A stretch of DNA of 64,000 nt. Source: Lachnospiraceae bacterium (GTDB taxonomy: Bacteria; Bacillota; Clostridia; Lachnospirales; Lachnospiraceae). The notes under the pieces were generated by a model. It saw only the letters and a program-made list of their open reading frames with translations. It was not told the origin of the DNA and did not search any database. This document shows, piece by piece, positions 46,926-56,949 of the stretch. The translations under genes were made by a program, and so were the position numbers. The stretch's first letter is position 1. Each line of letters opens with the position of its first letter. The stretch lies in the NCBI GenBank assembly GCA_022791755.1, contig JAAVZR010000012.1:1-64000 (forward strand). Direction: 5' to 3'.

Positions 46926-47617
46926 TCCATACCGCTGCGGGACAGAGGGATTTTATCCGACAGCGAATATGTGTTTTGGCGGAAGGAGAGAATTCCTTCC
47001 TGCTGAAGGCGGTTTAATTCCCGGGTCAGGGCGCTGCGGTCGGCACAGAGATAGTGGGCCAGCTCCGTGCGCCCGTAGGGAAGTGTGAAGGAGCTGGTTC
47101 CATGGCTTCGGGCGGTCTCCTGCAAAAAGGTCAGAAGCTTTTCGCGGATAGTTTTCTGCGACAGGATATAGATTTTCTCGTAGAGTTTTCGCTGTTCCTC
47201 GGAGATGGAGATGACGAGATTTTCCACCATTTTGTGGTGAAAAGGACAGCTCCGGTTGCACTGGTACATAAGACGGCGAAACGGAATGGACAAAGTGACG
47301 CACCTTGTGGCGGCAGTGGCCGACATCATGGAGGGGACGATATCCCGGCCGATGGAAGCGGCTCCTAAGACATGGCCTTCTCTGGCCGTATCGATGAGAG
47401 AGGGGGCCAGATCGGCATTTTTATACAGCAGGGCAGATCCCTTTAAGAGAATCAGAAGACCGGTCAGATCCTGCCCCTCGGTCAGAATGGATTCCCCTTT
47501 TTGATAGGTTTTGACAGAAGCCCCCATACAGTCAAGCAAAGCGAGGATATCGTCCGACGATATTTTATAGAAGAGAGGCAGGTTTTCCAGCGTGGGAAGA
47601 AGCTGTCGAAATTGCAT
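46922..47617 (-). CDS. Crp/Fnr family transcriptional regulator
   Basis: 231 residues. The cyclic-nucleotide-binding-type beta roll (VKTYQKGESILTEG) is joined by a dimer helix to a winged helix-turn-helix (GRTELAHYLCADRSALTRE). The N-terminal Fnr cysteines for an FeS cluster are not evident; scattered cysteines near 30, 105 and 119-123 could bind a cofactor. It is divergent from nrfA with a palindrome between, so it probably controls the nitrite reductase genes in response to nitrite, NO or redox. Confidence 0.88.
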   Translation of the reverse strand: MQFRQLLPTLENLPLFYKISSDDILALLDCMGASVKTYQKGESILTEGQDLTGLLILLKGSALLYKNADLAPSLIDTAREGHVLGAASIGRDIVPSMMSATAATRCVTLSIPFRRLMYQCNRSCPFHHKMVENLVISISEEQRKLYEKIYILSQKTIREKLLTFLQETARSHGTSSFTLPYGRTELAHYLCADRSALTRELNRLQQEGILSFRQNTYSLSDKIPLSRSGMD

Positions 47618-47734
47618 GAGACCTCCTTAAAGGGCAGCCATAGAGGCAAAAGAAAAAGGTTTATACGGTTACCTAAGGATTATACTGGTTTTTCTCTGGA
47701 TGCACAAGGACAGAATGGTAAAAAGTATCTGATG

Positions 47735-47750
47735 TGTTGCATCTGCAACA
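47735..47750. promoter_or_regulatory. Crp/Fnr-type operator upstream of nrfA
   Basis: TGTTGCATCTGCAACA is a perfect dyad (7-bp arms, 2-bp centre). A TACATT at 47772-47777 placed as -10 would put the dyad centre near -41.5, the position of a class II activator site. TATGAT at 47767-47772 is an alternative -10. Confidence 0.65.
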
Positions 47751-47826
47751 TACAAGAAGGCAGGAATATGATACATTCTATACAGACATGCGTAACGGCG
47801 TGTCAAAAAGAAAGGAGGAAAGGGAA

Positions 47827-49161
47827 ATGAAAAGTAAGAGATTTCTTTGTCTCGCGGCTGCGTCTCTGCTGATTCTGAGTGCCTGTTCGGGTCCTGCGAA
47901 CACGGGAACCACGGCTGGCGGCACTACGACGGCTCCGGCCCAGACGACGGCAGCCCCTGAGACGGACGCCCCGGGAACGGAAGCGCCTTCGACGGCCCCG
48001 GCGGAGACTCCCGGCAACGTGGTGGTGGATATGCCTGTGGCATCCCGGGCCAACGGTGTGATCACAGCCGAAGAGTGGGCGGAAATGTTCCCGGAGATCT
48101 ATGCTTCCTATATGGCCAATCTGGATAATTCCGAGACCATTGACCATGTGGAGGAATATCCGGCGATCGCGGTACTCTATGAAGGGATGGCGTTCAACAA
48201 GTATTATAACAGCGCCAGGGGACATCTGTATACCCTGGATGATGTGGGCGCCACAGGACGTCCGCACCCGCTCTCCAACTGCCTGACCTGTAAGACTCCC
48301 GACTACACAGCGCTGGTCAATTCCACCGGTGTGGAGGTCTATAAGATGGAGTTCGACGAGGTGATGTCTCAGATCGAGGAGCCGGTCAGCTGCTATAGCT
48401 GCCATGCCAATGAGGCGGGCACCGGCAAGCTGGTGGTGACGCATCAGTATCTGGCCAATGCGGTGGGAAGCGATATTTCCGAGATCGATCCTGTGATTCT
48501 GTCCTGCGCCCAGTGCCATAATGAGTATTACTTTGATCCTGAGACCAAGGCGACCACACTGCCTTACTCCGGTATCGAGGCCATGCATCCCGATGCCATT
48601 CTGGCCTACTACAACGATATGGGCTTCAGCGACTACACGAATCCCCGGACCGGGACGCAGATGATTAAGGTGCAGCATCCGGAATTCGAGACCTTCATGG
48701 GCGAGGGCAGCGCTCTCAGAGATCTGGGAGAAAACTGTGCCGACTGCCATATGGGCGTTACCGTCTCGGAAGAAGGCAAGGTGTATACCAGTCATGAATG
48801 GATCAGCCCTCTGAAGAACGAGGAACTGATTGCAAACACCTGTGCGAAGTGCCATGACGGCGAGCAGCTAAAGGAGATTCATGAATTCGTGGCGGATATC
48901 CAGGAAGAGGCGGAGAGTCGTACCATCGCCATCGCGGATCAGCTGGTAGAGCTGACGGAGAAGCTGGCCACAGCCGTATCCTCCGGCGACTATACCGAGG
49001 ATGAGCTGAATGCGATCCGTTCGCTGAACCGGGATGCGCAGTTCTACTGGGATTTCGTATTTGTGGAGAACAGCGAAGGCGCTCATAACTCCAAGCTGAC
49101 CAAGTACTGCCTGGATAAGGCGGAAGCTTTGTGCGCGGAGGCCATGAAATTATTTAAGTAA
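47827..49161 (+). CDS. nrfA: Ammonia-forming cytochrome c nitrite reductase, lipoprotein form
   Basis: 444 residues. It has one CxxCK haem site (CLTCK, 152-156), the NrfA active site, and four CxxCH sites (CYSCH 189, CAQCH 227, CADCH 304, CAKCH 339), giving five haems. The N-terminus ends in the lipobox LSAC (Cys20) followed by a Thr/Ala/Pro-rich tether up to about 68, so the enzyme is anchored to the outer membrane face. No nrfH quinol dehydrogenase is nearby. It reduces nitrite to ammonium. AAAGGAGG precedes the ATG. Confidence 0.93.
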   Translation: MKSKRFLCLAAASLLILSACSGPANTGTTAGGTTTAPAQTTAAPETDAPGTEAPSTAPAETPGNVVVDMPVASRANGVITAEEWAEMFPEIYASYMANLDNSETIDHVEEYPAIAVLYEGMAFNKYYNSARGHLYTLDDVGATGRPHPLSNCLTCKTPDYTALVNSTGVEVYKMEFDEVMSQIEEPVSCYSCHANEAGTGKLVVTHQYLANAVGSDISEIDPVILSCAQCHNEYYFDPETKATTLPYSGIEAMHPDAILAYYNDMGFSDYTNPRTGTQMIKVQHPEFETFMGEGSALRDLGENCADCHMGVTVSEEGKVYTSHEWISPLKNEELIANTCAKCHDGEQLKEIHEFVADIQEEAESRTIAIADQLVELTEKLATAVSSGDYTEDELNAIRSLNRDAQFYWDFVFVENSEGAHNSKLTKYCLDKAEALCAEAMKLFK

Positions 49162-49229
49162 ACCCGTATGCGCCCATGGGCGTACCAGTCGGGAGGGGGA
49201 CAGCGCCTGCCCCGTGTGAAACCGAGAAA

Positions 49230-49264
49230 GCCGCGCCGCAGAGACCCTTTGCGGCGCGCTTTTG
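49230..49264 (+). terminator. Partial terminator between nrfA and resB
   Basis: GCGCCGCA pairs with TGCGGCGC, extended by CG, and is followed by TTTT. It probably lowers expression of the maturation genes relative to nrfA. Confidence 0.65.
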
Positions 49265-49326
49265 GTACATCTGGCTCACAGGGGCCGGACGGCAAGGGCC
49301 GGGACAGACCTACAGGAGGGAGCGGT

Positions 49327-50595
49327 ATGAAAGGAAACAATCGCATTGGAAAGCCTTTCCGGTTTCTATATTCCATGAAATCCGGTATTGTGATACTGGT
49401 CCTGATCGTGGCGGCCTGCACAGCGGGCAGCCTGATTCTTCAGGAACAGATCCCGGCTTACTATGAGATGAATTATGGCGGCGCTGCCCGCTGGATTATG
49501 GCTTTTGGACTGGACCGGGTGTTCACATCCTGGTGGTTTCTGGTTCTGACCGGCCTGCTCTGCATCAATCTGACGCTGTGCAGCGTCGTTCGTTTCGGCG
49601 TGATATGGCGGGAGAGCGGCCGGTATAATCTGGAGGACAGAAAGCAGAAGCTGGCCCGCAGCCTGGAGGGAGCGGATGAGGCGGATATTGTCTGGGAGTA
49701 CCGGCGCCGCCGCAGGGCCGGACTGTGGGGGCCATGGCTTTGCCATGTGGGTATGCTTCTTCTGATCGCTGGTTTTGCCCTGGGGGAGCGTTTTGGGCTG
49801 GAGTCCTATGTCTATGGGGTGCCGGGACAGGAAAAAGAGCTGGAAGGGACCGGCTACGTGGTGCGGATCGATGATTTCAGGATCGAGCTGCGGGAGGACG
49901 AGACGGTAGAGCAGTATACGGCATCTCTCACGGTGCGGGAGACGGATACGGGCCGTCAGGTTTCCGGCATGGCTCAGGTGAATCACCCCATGGACGCTTT
50001 TGGGATGCGGGTCTATCAGAATTCCACCGGCTGGGCCTGTCAGGTGGATGTATACCAAAAGGAGACGCTTGAGGAAAGCCGGCTTCTGTGTACCGGAGAG
50101 ATCCTGACCCCGGAGTCCGCGCCGGAAGTTTCCCTGGTGTTTCAGAAGTTCTATCCGGATTTTGCCTATACGGAGCAGGGGGCGGTTTCCGTCAGCTCCC
50201 GGCTGGATAATCCCTGCGCCGCCTTTACCCTGTACTATGACGGAAAGGCAATAGCCTCGGATGTGGTAGGCGTGGGATACGAGATCATAGCCGAACCGTA
50301 CCGTTTTGTGTTTCGTGATCCGCAGCCCTATACGCTGATACAGGTTCTGCGTGATCCGTTTCAGTGGCTGGCCGGTCTGGGAGGAGCTTTGCTCCTGATA
50401 TCCCTCTTCCTGTGCTTTTATTTCCGGCCGGAAGAGTGGTGCAGCGCCCGCACCGGAGACGGAAGAGAATATTCCTGGTATCACAGCCGGGGAACGGTCC
50501 GTATCCGAGCTGAGGAGCCCATCGGGGGAAATGATACAATAGAGAGTGTGGACGGCAGCCCGGAAGACGGCATGGAAAAGGGAGGGACGAGATGA
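49327..50595 (+). CDS. resB: ResB-like cytochrome c biogenesis protein
   Basis: 422 residues. Three N-terminal membrane segments, an extracytoplasmic beta-rich domain of about 200 residues and a last membrane segment near 345-365 give the ResB/Ccs1 layout. QNSTGWACQVDVYQ lies in the middle. With CcsA it forms System II for covalent haem attachment. The ATG at 49327 follows AGGAGGGAG; the upstream frame extension covers the terminator and is non-coding. It overlaps ccsA by four bases (ATGA). Confidence 0.88.
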   Translation: MKGNNRIGKPFRFLYSMKSGIVILVLIVAACTAGSLILQEQIPAYYEMNYGGAARWIMAFGLDRVFTSWWFLVLTGLLCINLTLCSVVRFGVIWRESGRYNLEDRKQKLARSLEGADEADIVWEYRRRRRAGLWGPWLCHVGMLLLIAGFALGERFGLESYVYGVPGQEKELEGTGYVVRIDDFRIELREDETVEQYTASLTVRETDTGRQVSGMAQVNHPMDAFGMRVYQNSTGWACQVDVYQKETLEESRLLCTGEILTPESAPEVSLVFQKFYPDFAYTEQGAVSVSSRLDNPCAAFTLYYDGKAIASDVVGVGYEIIAEPYRFVFRDPQPYTLIQVLRDPFQWLAGLGGALLLISLFLCFYFRPEEWCSARTGDGREYSWYHSRGTVRIRAEEPIGGNDTIESVDGSPEDGMEKGGTR

Positions 50596-51422
50596 CGGCG
50601 GAGAGATTTTTGCAGGCGGAGAATGTGCTGTTTACGGCGGCTGTGGCAGGATATCTGGCAGCTACGGCGCTGTACTTTGTGTTTTTTGCCATAAAGAAAG
50701 AGGGACCCGGGCGGTGGGCCGGGCATGTGTTCATGGCGGCCTTTGGTCTGCATACCCTGGCTATGCTGCTGCGGGGAATCGGAGCCGGACGCCTGCCTCT
50801 GACCAACCAGTATGAATTTGCCACCAGCTTTGCCTGGGGGATTTCTCTGTGCTATCTGGTGTTTATGGCAAAATACCGGTTCCGGGCGCTGGGGGCGTTC
50901 GTGGCACCGGTGATTTTCCTGATTATCGGATATGCCGCCATGCAGAGCAGGGAGGTGCGGGAGCTGATGCCGGCTCTTAAGAGCAACTGGCTGGCGATCC
51001 ATGTGTCCACAGCGATCATTTCCTACGGGGCTTTCGGAGTGGCTTTTGGCGTATCCATGGTATATCTGGTTCGCGGCAGGATGAGGGAGGATGAATTTCA
51101 CCGCCGGGAAATGCCGGATCTGGAGAAGCTGGATATGATCAGCTACCGGGCCGTTTCTCTGGGATTTCTGTTTCTGACGCTGGTGATTGTAACGGGAGCC
51201 ATCTGGGCGGAGAGGGCATGGGGCCGGTACTGGTCCTGGGATCCGAAGGAGACATGGTCGCTGATTACATGGATCATCTATGCTCTGTATCTGCATGTGC
51301 GGCTCTCCAGGGGTTGGCAGGGCAAGAAGGCGGCCTGGTTTGCCGTGGTGGGTTTTATCTGTGTGGTCTTTACCTATATCGGGGTGAATACGCTGATTCC
51401 GGGGATTCACAGCTATGCATAG
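50592..51422 (+). CDS. ccsA: Cytochrome c biogenesis protein CcsA/ResC
   Basis: 276 residues, about eight membrane segments. The WWD haem-handling motif reads WGRYWSWDPKETWSLITW near 217. Conserved histidines in AFGLHTLAM, WLAIHVSTA and YLHVRLSRG are the haem ligands. It partners ResB to mature NrfA. The last eight bases overlap the pseudouridine synthase gene. Confidence 0.93.
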   Translation: MTAERFLQAENVLFTAAVAGYLAATALYFVFFAIKKEGPGRWAGHVFMAAFGLHTLAMLLRGIGAGRLPLTNQYEFATSFAWGISLCYLVFMAKYRFRALGAFVAPVIFLIIGYAAMQSREVRELMPALKSNWLAIHVSTAIISYGAFGVAFGVSMVYLVRGRMREDEFHRREMPDLEKLDMISYRAVSLGFLFLTLVIVTGAIWAERAWGRYWSWDPKETWSLITWIIYALYLHVRLSRGWQGKKAAWFAVVGFICVVFTYIGVNTLIPGIHSYA

Positions 51423-52281
51423 CGAAGTGCGTTTGAACAAATTTTTAAGCGACGCCGGTGTCTGCTCCCGGCGGGAGGCGGACCGGCTGACGGAAAGCGG
51501 CCGGGTCACCGTGGACGGAAGGCCGGCCGAACCGGGGCAGAAGGTGCGAAAGGATCAGCGGGTTGTGGTGGATGGCCGGCCGGTGGAGTCGCAGGAAAAA
51601 AAGGTGATACTGGCGGTCAATAAGCCGGTGGGGGTGGTCTGCACGGCCAGCCAAAAGGACCGTGCTCCCAATATCGTGGAGATGGTTCGGTATCCGTCCC
51701 GGGTGTATCCGGTGGGACGGCTGGATAAGGATTCCGAGGGACTGATTCTGATGACCAACGACGGAGCACTGATGAATGGCCTTTTGCGGGCGGCAGGGGG
51801 GCATGAGAAGGAATATCTGGTGGAGATCGACCGGCCGGTGACGGAGGGATTTATAAAAGGCATGGCGGCCGGTGTGCCGGTGCTGGGGCAGATTACGCGT
51901 CCCTGTATCGTCCGGCGGGCAGGGAAAAACCGGTTTCGCATCATTCTGACTCAGGGACTGAATCGTCAGATCCGCAGAATGTGCGAATATTTCGACTGCC
52001 GGGTGGTTAGATTGAGACGGGAACGGATCGTCAATATCCGTCTGGAAGGTCTCTCTCAGGGGGCATGGCGTGAGCTGACGCCACAGGAGGAGAGCGAACT
52101 GAGGCGTATACTGGCACAGGCAGGGAGTAAGACAGGAAAGAAGGAGGACAGAAAGGTCCATGGAGCAGAAACTGGAGCGAATAAAGGAACTGACAGGACT
52201 TTTAAACCGGGCCGCCAGGGCGTATTATCAGGAAAACCGCGAGATCATGCCCAATGTGGAGTACGACCGCCTCTACGATGA
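51415..52281 (+). CDS. RluB/RluF-type RNA pseudouridine synthase
   Basis: 288 residues. An S4 RNA-binding domain (RLNKFLSDAGVCSRREAD) precedes the catalytic domain with VGRLDKDSEGL, where Asp is the nucleophile, and GLNRQIRRMCEYF. The family body ends near residue 240. The last 40 residues are Lys/Gly-rich and overlap the ligA start by 122 bases in another frame. The overlap suggests either a read-through tail or a recent loss of the original stop codon. It modifies a 23S rRNA uridine. Confidence 0.88.
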   Translation: MHSEVRLNKFLSDAGVCSRREADRLTESGRVTVDGRPAEPGQKVRKDQRVVVDGRPVESQEKKVILAVNKPVGVVCTASQKDRAPNIVEMVRYPSRVYPVGRLDKDSEGLILMTNDGALMNGLLRAAGGHEKEYLVEIDRPVTEGFIKGMAAGVPVLGQITRPCIVRRAGKNRFRIILTQGLNRQIRRMCEYFDCRVVRLRRERIVNIRLEGLSQGAWRELTPQEESELRRILAQAGSKTGKKEDRKVHGAETGANKGTDRTFKPGRQGVLSGKPRDHAQCGVRPPLR

Positions 52282-54118
52282 GCTGAAGGCGCTGGAGAGC
52301 GAGACGGGGGTGACGCTCTCAGGCAGTCCCACGGCCATGGTGGGCTATGAGATTCTCAGCGAGCTGCCAAAGGAGCGCCATGCAGCTGCCATGCTGTCGC
52401 TTGATAAGACGAAGGATGTGGAGGCTCTAAAGGACTGGCTGGGAGATCGGGAGGGGATTTTGTCCTGGAAATTAGACGGTCTGACGATCGTGCTGACCTA
52501 TCAGGACGGCGAACTGTATAAGGCGGTCACCCGGGGCAATGGCGAGACCGGCGAGGTGGTGACTGCCAATGCCAGAGCCTTTGAGAATGTACCTCTTCGC
52601 ATTCCCCACAGGGGAGAGGTGGTGCTGCGGGGCGAGGCGGTAATCCGCTATTCGGATTTCGAGAAGATCAATGAGGAGATCGGCGACGCGGACAGCCGTT
52701 ATAAGAATCCGCGCAACCTTTGCAGCGGCTCGGTCAGACAGCTAAACAGTCAGATCACGTCAGGGCGTCATGTACGTTTTTATGCTTTTTTTCTCGTTTC
52801 GGCGGAGAACGCAGATTTTGAAAACTCCCGGGAAAACCAGTTCCTCTGGCTGAAGGCACAGGGGTTTGACGTGGTGGAATACAGAAAGGTGGATGCAAAA
52901 AGCGTGGAAGCGGGAGTGCAGGCCTTTGCCTCGGCGGTGGAGAAAAACGACGTGCCGTCGGATGGGCTGGTTCTGTGCTTTGAGGATATCGCCTACGGCG
53001 AAGGTCTGGGGAGGACAGCCAAGTTTCCGCGTCATTCCATTGCCTTTAAATGGGAGGATGAGCTGGGAGAGACCCGCCTTCGTTATATTGAATGGAGTCC
53101 GTCCCGCACCGGTCTGATCAATCCGGTGGCGGTATTTGAGCCGGTGGAGCTGGAGGGGACCACAGTGAGCCGCGCCAGTGTCCACAATATCAGTATCTTA
53201 AAGGAGTTGGCCCTGGGAGAGGGAGATACGATCACGGTCTATAAGGCCAATATGATTATTCCTCAGATCGCGGAAAATAAGACGAGAAGCGGCCCTGTGG
53301 AGATCCCTTCCCTCTGCCCTGTCTGCGGCGGCCCCACGAAGATTTTGGCCGAGGGGGATGCGCAGACGCTGCACTGCATGAATCCGGAGTGCCAGGCTAA
53401 GAGAGTAAAACGCTTTGCCCTCTTTGCCAGCCGGGATGCGCTGAATATCGACGGCCTGTCAGAGGCTACGCTGGAGAAGCTGATCGGAATCGGCGCCGTG
53501 AAGGAGGCGGCGGACCTGTTCTGCCTGGAGGAGCACAGGGACGCGGTGGTGGCTCTGGAGGGGTTCGGGGAAAAATCGTTCGACAATCTGTGTCAGGCAG
53601 CCATCCGGGCGTCGCAGACGACGCTGCCGCGCCTCATCTACGGGCTGGGAATCGCAAATATCGGTCCGGCCAATGCCCGTATGATCTGTCGTGCCTTTGA
53701 CTATGATCTTGACCAGATTATGGCGGCCGACAGAGAGGAGCTGGCGGCGGTGGATGGGATCGGTCCGGTGATCGCGGATGCCTTTGCCGCATATTTTGAA
53801 TCGGAGAAAAACAGAGAGAGCCTTGCGCATATCCTTTCGCACCTGACGATTCAGAAGGAGGAGACAGGCAGCGATCAGTCTCTGGCTGGACAGATCTATG
53901 TGATCACGGGGTCGCTGACGCAGTTTGCCAACCGGGATCAGCTCAAAGCATATATCGAGGAGCGGGGCGGAAAGGTGACAGGCTCCGTCACTGGTAAGAC
54001 TACGTATCTGATTAACAACGACAGTACATCGAATTCTTCCAAAAATAAAAAAGCCAGAGAGCTGGGGGTCGCTATTCTCACCGAAGAAGAATTCTTAAAC
54101 AGCATGAAAGGGGAGTAA
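52160..54118 (+). CDS. ligA: NAD-dependent DNA ligase
   Basis: 652 residues. The domain order is intact: Ia ([16 protein letters not shown]), nucleotidyltransferase with adenylated lysine in WKLDGL and RGEAVI, and [14 protein letters not shown]. An OB fold, a four-cysteine zinc finger (CPVC...CMNPEC), helix-hairpin-helix repeats ([17 protein letters not shown]) and a C-terminal BRCT domain follow. Several conserved positions differ ([10 protein letters not shown] for GDGxxGE), so it may be a second, divergent ligase. It begins inside the 3' end of the pseudouridine synthase gene and is followed by metA after 1 base. Confidence 0.92.
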   Translation: MEQKLERIKELTGLLNRAARAYYQENREIMPNVEYDRLYDELKALESETGVTLSGSPTAMVGYEILSELPKERHAAAMLSLDKTKDVEALKDWLGDREGILSWKLDGLTIVLTYQDGELYKAVTRGNGETGEVVTANARAFENVPLRIPHRGEVVLRGEAVIRYSDFEKINEEIGDADSRYKNPRNLCSGSVRQLNSQITSGRHVRFYAFFLVSAENADFENSRENQFLWLKAQGFDVVEYRKVDAKSVEAGVQAFASAVEKNDVPSDGLVLCFEDIAYGEGLGRTAKFPRHSIAFKWEDELGETRLRYIEWSPSRTGLINPVAVFEPVELEGTTVSRASVHNISILKELALGEGDTITVYKANMIIPQIAENKTRSGPVEIPSLCPVCGGPTKILAEGDAQTLHCMNPECQAKRVKRFALFASRDALNIDGLSEATLEKLIGIGAVKEAADLFCLEEHRDAVVALEGFGEKSFDNLCQAAIRASQTTLPRLIYGLGIANIGPANARMICRAFDYDLDQIMAADREELAAVDGIGPVIADAFAAYFESEKNRESLAHILSHLTIQKEETGSDQSLAGQIYVITGSLTQFANRDQLKAYIEERGGKVTGSVTGKTTYLINNDSTSNSSKNKKARELGVAILTEEEFLNSMKGE

Positions 54119-54119
54119 T

Positions 54120-55025
54120 ATGCCGGTTAAAGTACAGAATGGCCTTCCGGCCAGAATGGTGTTGGAGAAGGAGAATATCTTTCTGATGGACGAGAGCCGT
54201 GCCATGACTCAGGATATCCGTCCTCTGCGGATTCTCATTCTGAACCTGATGCCGGTGAAAGAGGAGACGGAGACACAGCTTTTGCGTGCCTTGTCCAATA
54301 CGCCGCTTCAGCTGGAGCTGGAGCTGATGCGTATGTCCAGCCATGAGTCGACCCATACCTCATCGATGCATCTGAACACATTTTATACGACCTTTGGCCA
54401 GGTGGCATTGCAGCATTACGATGGAATGATTATCACCGGAGCGCCGGTGGAACAGATGGAATTTGAACAGGTGGATTACTGGGAAGAGCTCCGCACGGTC
54501 ATGGACTGGAGCACCACCCATGTGACGTCGGTCCTCCATATCTGTTGGGGAGCTCAGGCAGGACTGTACCATCACTACGGAATCCCCAAATATAAGCTTC
54601 CACAGAAGCTGTCCGGAATCTATACCCAGAAGGTGTTAAACCGGCTGATCCCTCTGGTGAGAGGCTTTGACGATGAATTTAAGGCTCCCCATTCCCGCTA
54701 TACCGGAAACAGGAGAGCGGACATCCTTGCCAGGCCGGAGCTTTTGCTTCTGGCAGAGTCGGAGGAGGCGGGCCCTTTTCTGGCGATGAATCAGGATGGC
54801 AGCCGGATCTTTGTCATGGGTCATCCGGAATATGACCGGGATACGCTCAAGGGCGAATATCTCAGGGATGTGAGCCGTGGCCTGAATCCCCGGATCCCGG
54901 AAAACTATTTTGAGGAGGACGACCCGGAGAAACCTGTGAAGCTGAGCTGGCGGGTCCATGCCAATACGCTGTACACAAATTGGCTCAATTACTACGTCTA
55001 CCAGGTAACGCCGTATCAGTGGTGA
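54120..55025 (+). CDS. metA: Homoserine O-acetyltransferase (MetA family)
   Basis: 301 residues. The catalytic triad is Cys142 (HICWGAQAG), His235 and Glu237 (VMGHPEYDR). Residue 111 is Glu in [10 protein letters not shown], the position that separates acetyl-CoA-using enzymes (Glu, as in Bacillus cereus) from succinyl-CoA-using ones (Gly, as in E. coli). It therefore probably makes O-acetylhomoserine, the first committed step to methionine. It lies one base after ligA. Confidence 0.93.
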   Translation: MPVKVQNGLPARMVLEKENIFLMDESRAMTQDIRPLRILILNLMPVKEETETQLLRALSNTPLQLELELMRMSSHESTHTSSMHLNTFYTTFGQVALQHYDGMIITGAPVEQMEFEQVDYWEELRTVMDWSTTHVTSVLHICWGAQAGLYHHYGIPKYKLPQKLSGIYTQKVLNRLIPLVRGFDDEFKAPHSRYTGNRRADILARPELLLLAESEEAGPFLAMNQDGSRIFVMGHPEYDRDTLKGEYLRDVSRGLNPRIPENYFEEDDPEKPVKLSWRVHANTLYTNWLNYYVYQVTPYQW

Positions 55026-55029
55026 GGGA

Positions 55030-56109
55030 ATGCGGATGGCGGAAGGAAAAAGACGCACCCCCGTATACCTGGCGGCAGGGCTTCTGGCTGTGCTGTGCCT
55101 TCTTTGCGGTTGTCAGAGGGAGGATGGAAAGGAACCGGACAGCAGTCGGATCAACGGAGCGGAGGGATATGAATCCTGGTCCGGGACGAATACGGGATCC
55201 CAGGAAACACAGACGCAAGTCGATAGCAGCGAGGAGGAGCAAGCGCTTCGGACAGAGTGGGAAAGCCTGCCAGAGGTATGCCATAAGCTGGTGGCTGTTC
55301 AGCCTGTTCTTGATATGAAACAGGCTGTAATATCGGTGATGGGACTCGGAGATGACGAGATTCGGATACAGACGTCCGAGATGGTCCGTGTGGATGGGGG
55401 CTACAGGGAGCAGTTCTTTCTGGAAACAGAGGAGATCGTCTGTAGCTGGTATGGGACAGAGAGCTGGATGAGCTGTCAGATAGAGCGTCCTCTGGAAAAT
55501 GTGGATTATGAGACGGCCAGGAAGCAGGCAGACGAGGCGGCAGAGCGTCTTGGCTGGAATTTGATAAGGGTGCCGGACGGGGACGTGGTGGAAGAGAATC
55601 AGATCGTTTTCCGGTATGGCTATACTTATAAGGGGATGGAGATATCGCCGGATTGTCGTGTGCTTTGGACATCCGGCTATCCGGACAATATAATTGGGGG
55701 AAAGGGTCCCTGTGTGGAGATCACTGTCACAGGAGGGGGAATTCTGGCTGTCTGGATCGACGCAGCGTGGCAGGTGGAAGAGGAGCAGGAGAACTATATG
55801 CCGCAGAGGGATTTTATCAGCGGAGAAAAGCTGTATCAGGCGGTCCGGGCCTGCCTTCTTGATTTCGGGGAGGACTTTGAAACGAGTATCACACAGGCGG
55901 ATGTGATGAAAGAAAGTACATTGATGTATTTGTCGTATCAGTATAATGAGCAGATGCTTTTTCTGCCGGTGTTCCGGGTGAGCGGGGAGGTTGTACAGGA
56001 GGATGGCTGGACAGCGCGCTTTTGCCTGTATGTGGATGCTGTGACAGCACATATCTACGGCGTCCGGTCGCCTGACTGGCCGGGTAGGGAGGAGATCTCA
56101 TATCCGTGA
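55030..56109 (+). CDS. Hypothetical lipoprotein
   Basis: 359 residues. A basic N-terminus and hydrophobic stretch end in lipobox LCGC (Cys28), then comes a Ser/Gln/Glu-rich linker to about 70 and a beta-rich extracellular domain. ATGs at 55030 and 55036 are both possible. No catalytic motif is seen. It starts 4 bases after metA and precedes the ThrE genes by about 36 bases. I do not recognise a family; the C-terminal half vaguely recalls two-component accessory lipoproteins. Confidence 0.7.
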   Translation: MRMAEGKRRTPVYLAAGLLAVLCLLCGCQREDGKEPDSSRINGAEGYESWSGTNTGSQETQTQVDSSEEEQALRTEWESLPEVCHKLVAVQPVLDMKQAVISVMGLGDDEIRIQTSEMVRVDGGYREQFFLETEEIVCSWYGTESWMSCQIERPLENVDYETARKQADEAAERLGWNLIRVPDGDVVEENQIVFRYGYTYKGMEISPDCRVLWTSGYPDNIIGGKGPCVEITVTGGGILAVWIDAAWQVEEEQENYMPQRDFISGEKLYQAVRACLLDFGEDFETSITQADVMKESTLMYLSYQYNEQMLFLPVFRVSGEVVQEDGWTARFCLYVDAVTAHIYGVRSPDWPGREEISYP

Positions 56110-56145
56110 GAGTCTGTGCAGGACAGAACGAAGGAGAATGAAGTT

Positions 56146-56949
56146 ATGGAAAGCGGGGAAGACAGGGCAGCCCGGTCTAAGGAGGCGACGGTCCTGGAGA
56201 CAGCCATGGAGGCGGGTCATATTCTTCTGGAAAACGGAGCCGAGATATTCCGGGTAGAGGAGACGATGGATCGGATCTGTAATTATTTCGGCGTGCCGGA
56301 ACGGAATTTTTTCGTGCTGAGCAACGGGATATTTACCACAGGAGGAAGCATGCCGGACAGGCGCTATGCTAGGGTCCGTCATATCCCGGTGAAAGGAACG
56401 CAGCTAAATAAGGTGGTGGCTGTGAATCAGCTGTCCCGGGAGGTGGAGGAGGGCCGCTATACCATAGAAGAGGTCTGGGCACGGTTGGAAGAGATCCGGC
56501 GGATGCCGGGCAAGACGGTCCGTATGCAGATCCTGGCCTCCGGCGTGGGGAGCGCATGCTTTTGCTATCTCTTCGGCGGCAGCCTGGCCGACAGCGGAGC
56601 GGCCTTTGCGGCAGGTCTGGTTCTGTATGCGTTTGTGTTAAAGGTCAGCGGGCCGCATCTGTCCAAGATCATGGGCAATCTGTGTGGAGGCGCGCTGGTG
56701 ACATTCCTCTGTATTCTGTGCTATCGTCTGGGATTTGGAGATAATATGAATCATATGATTATCGGCTCTATCATTCCTCTGGTACCGGGAGTTCCCTTTA
56801 CCAACGGAATCCGGGATATCGCAGACGGGGATTATATCTCAGGTGCGGTGCGTTTGTTGGATGCCATGCTGGTCTTTCTGTGCGTGGCCATCGGGGTGGG
56901 CGTCATGTTCATGATCTATCAGAGAGTCGTGGGAGGAGTGCTGCTATGA
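56146..56949 (+). CDS. Threonine/serine exporter, ThrE N-terminal domain protein
   Basis: 267 residues. A soluble N-terminal region (TAMEAGHILLENGAEIFRVEE) is followed by five membrane segments, matching the DUF1212/ThrE family. AAGGAG precedes the ATG at 56146; a GTG at 56116 is less likely. The PLVPGVPFTNGIRDI segment is characteristic. It overlaps the next gene by four bases; together they make the two halves of a ThrE-type amino acid exporter. Confidence 0.88.
   Translation: MESGEDRAARSKEATVLETAMEAGHILLENGAEIFRVEETMDRICNYFGVPERNFFVLSNGIFTTGGSMPDRRYARVRHIPVKGTQLNKVVAVNQLSREVEEGRYTIEEVWARLEEIRRMPGKTVRMQILASGVGSACFCYLFGGSLADSGAAFAAGLVLYAFVLKVSGPHLSKIMGNLCGGALVTFLCILCYRLGFGDNMNHMIIGSIIPLVPGVPFTNGIRDIADGDYISGAVRLLDAMLVFLCVAIGVGVMFMIYQRVVGGVLL

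Noticed and set aside
47803-48855. 350-codon minus-strand frame opposite nrfA
   Set aside because: nrfA has all five haem sites in its own frame; the opposite frame is composition-driven.
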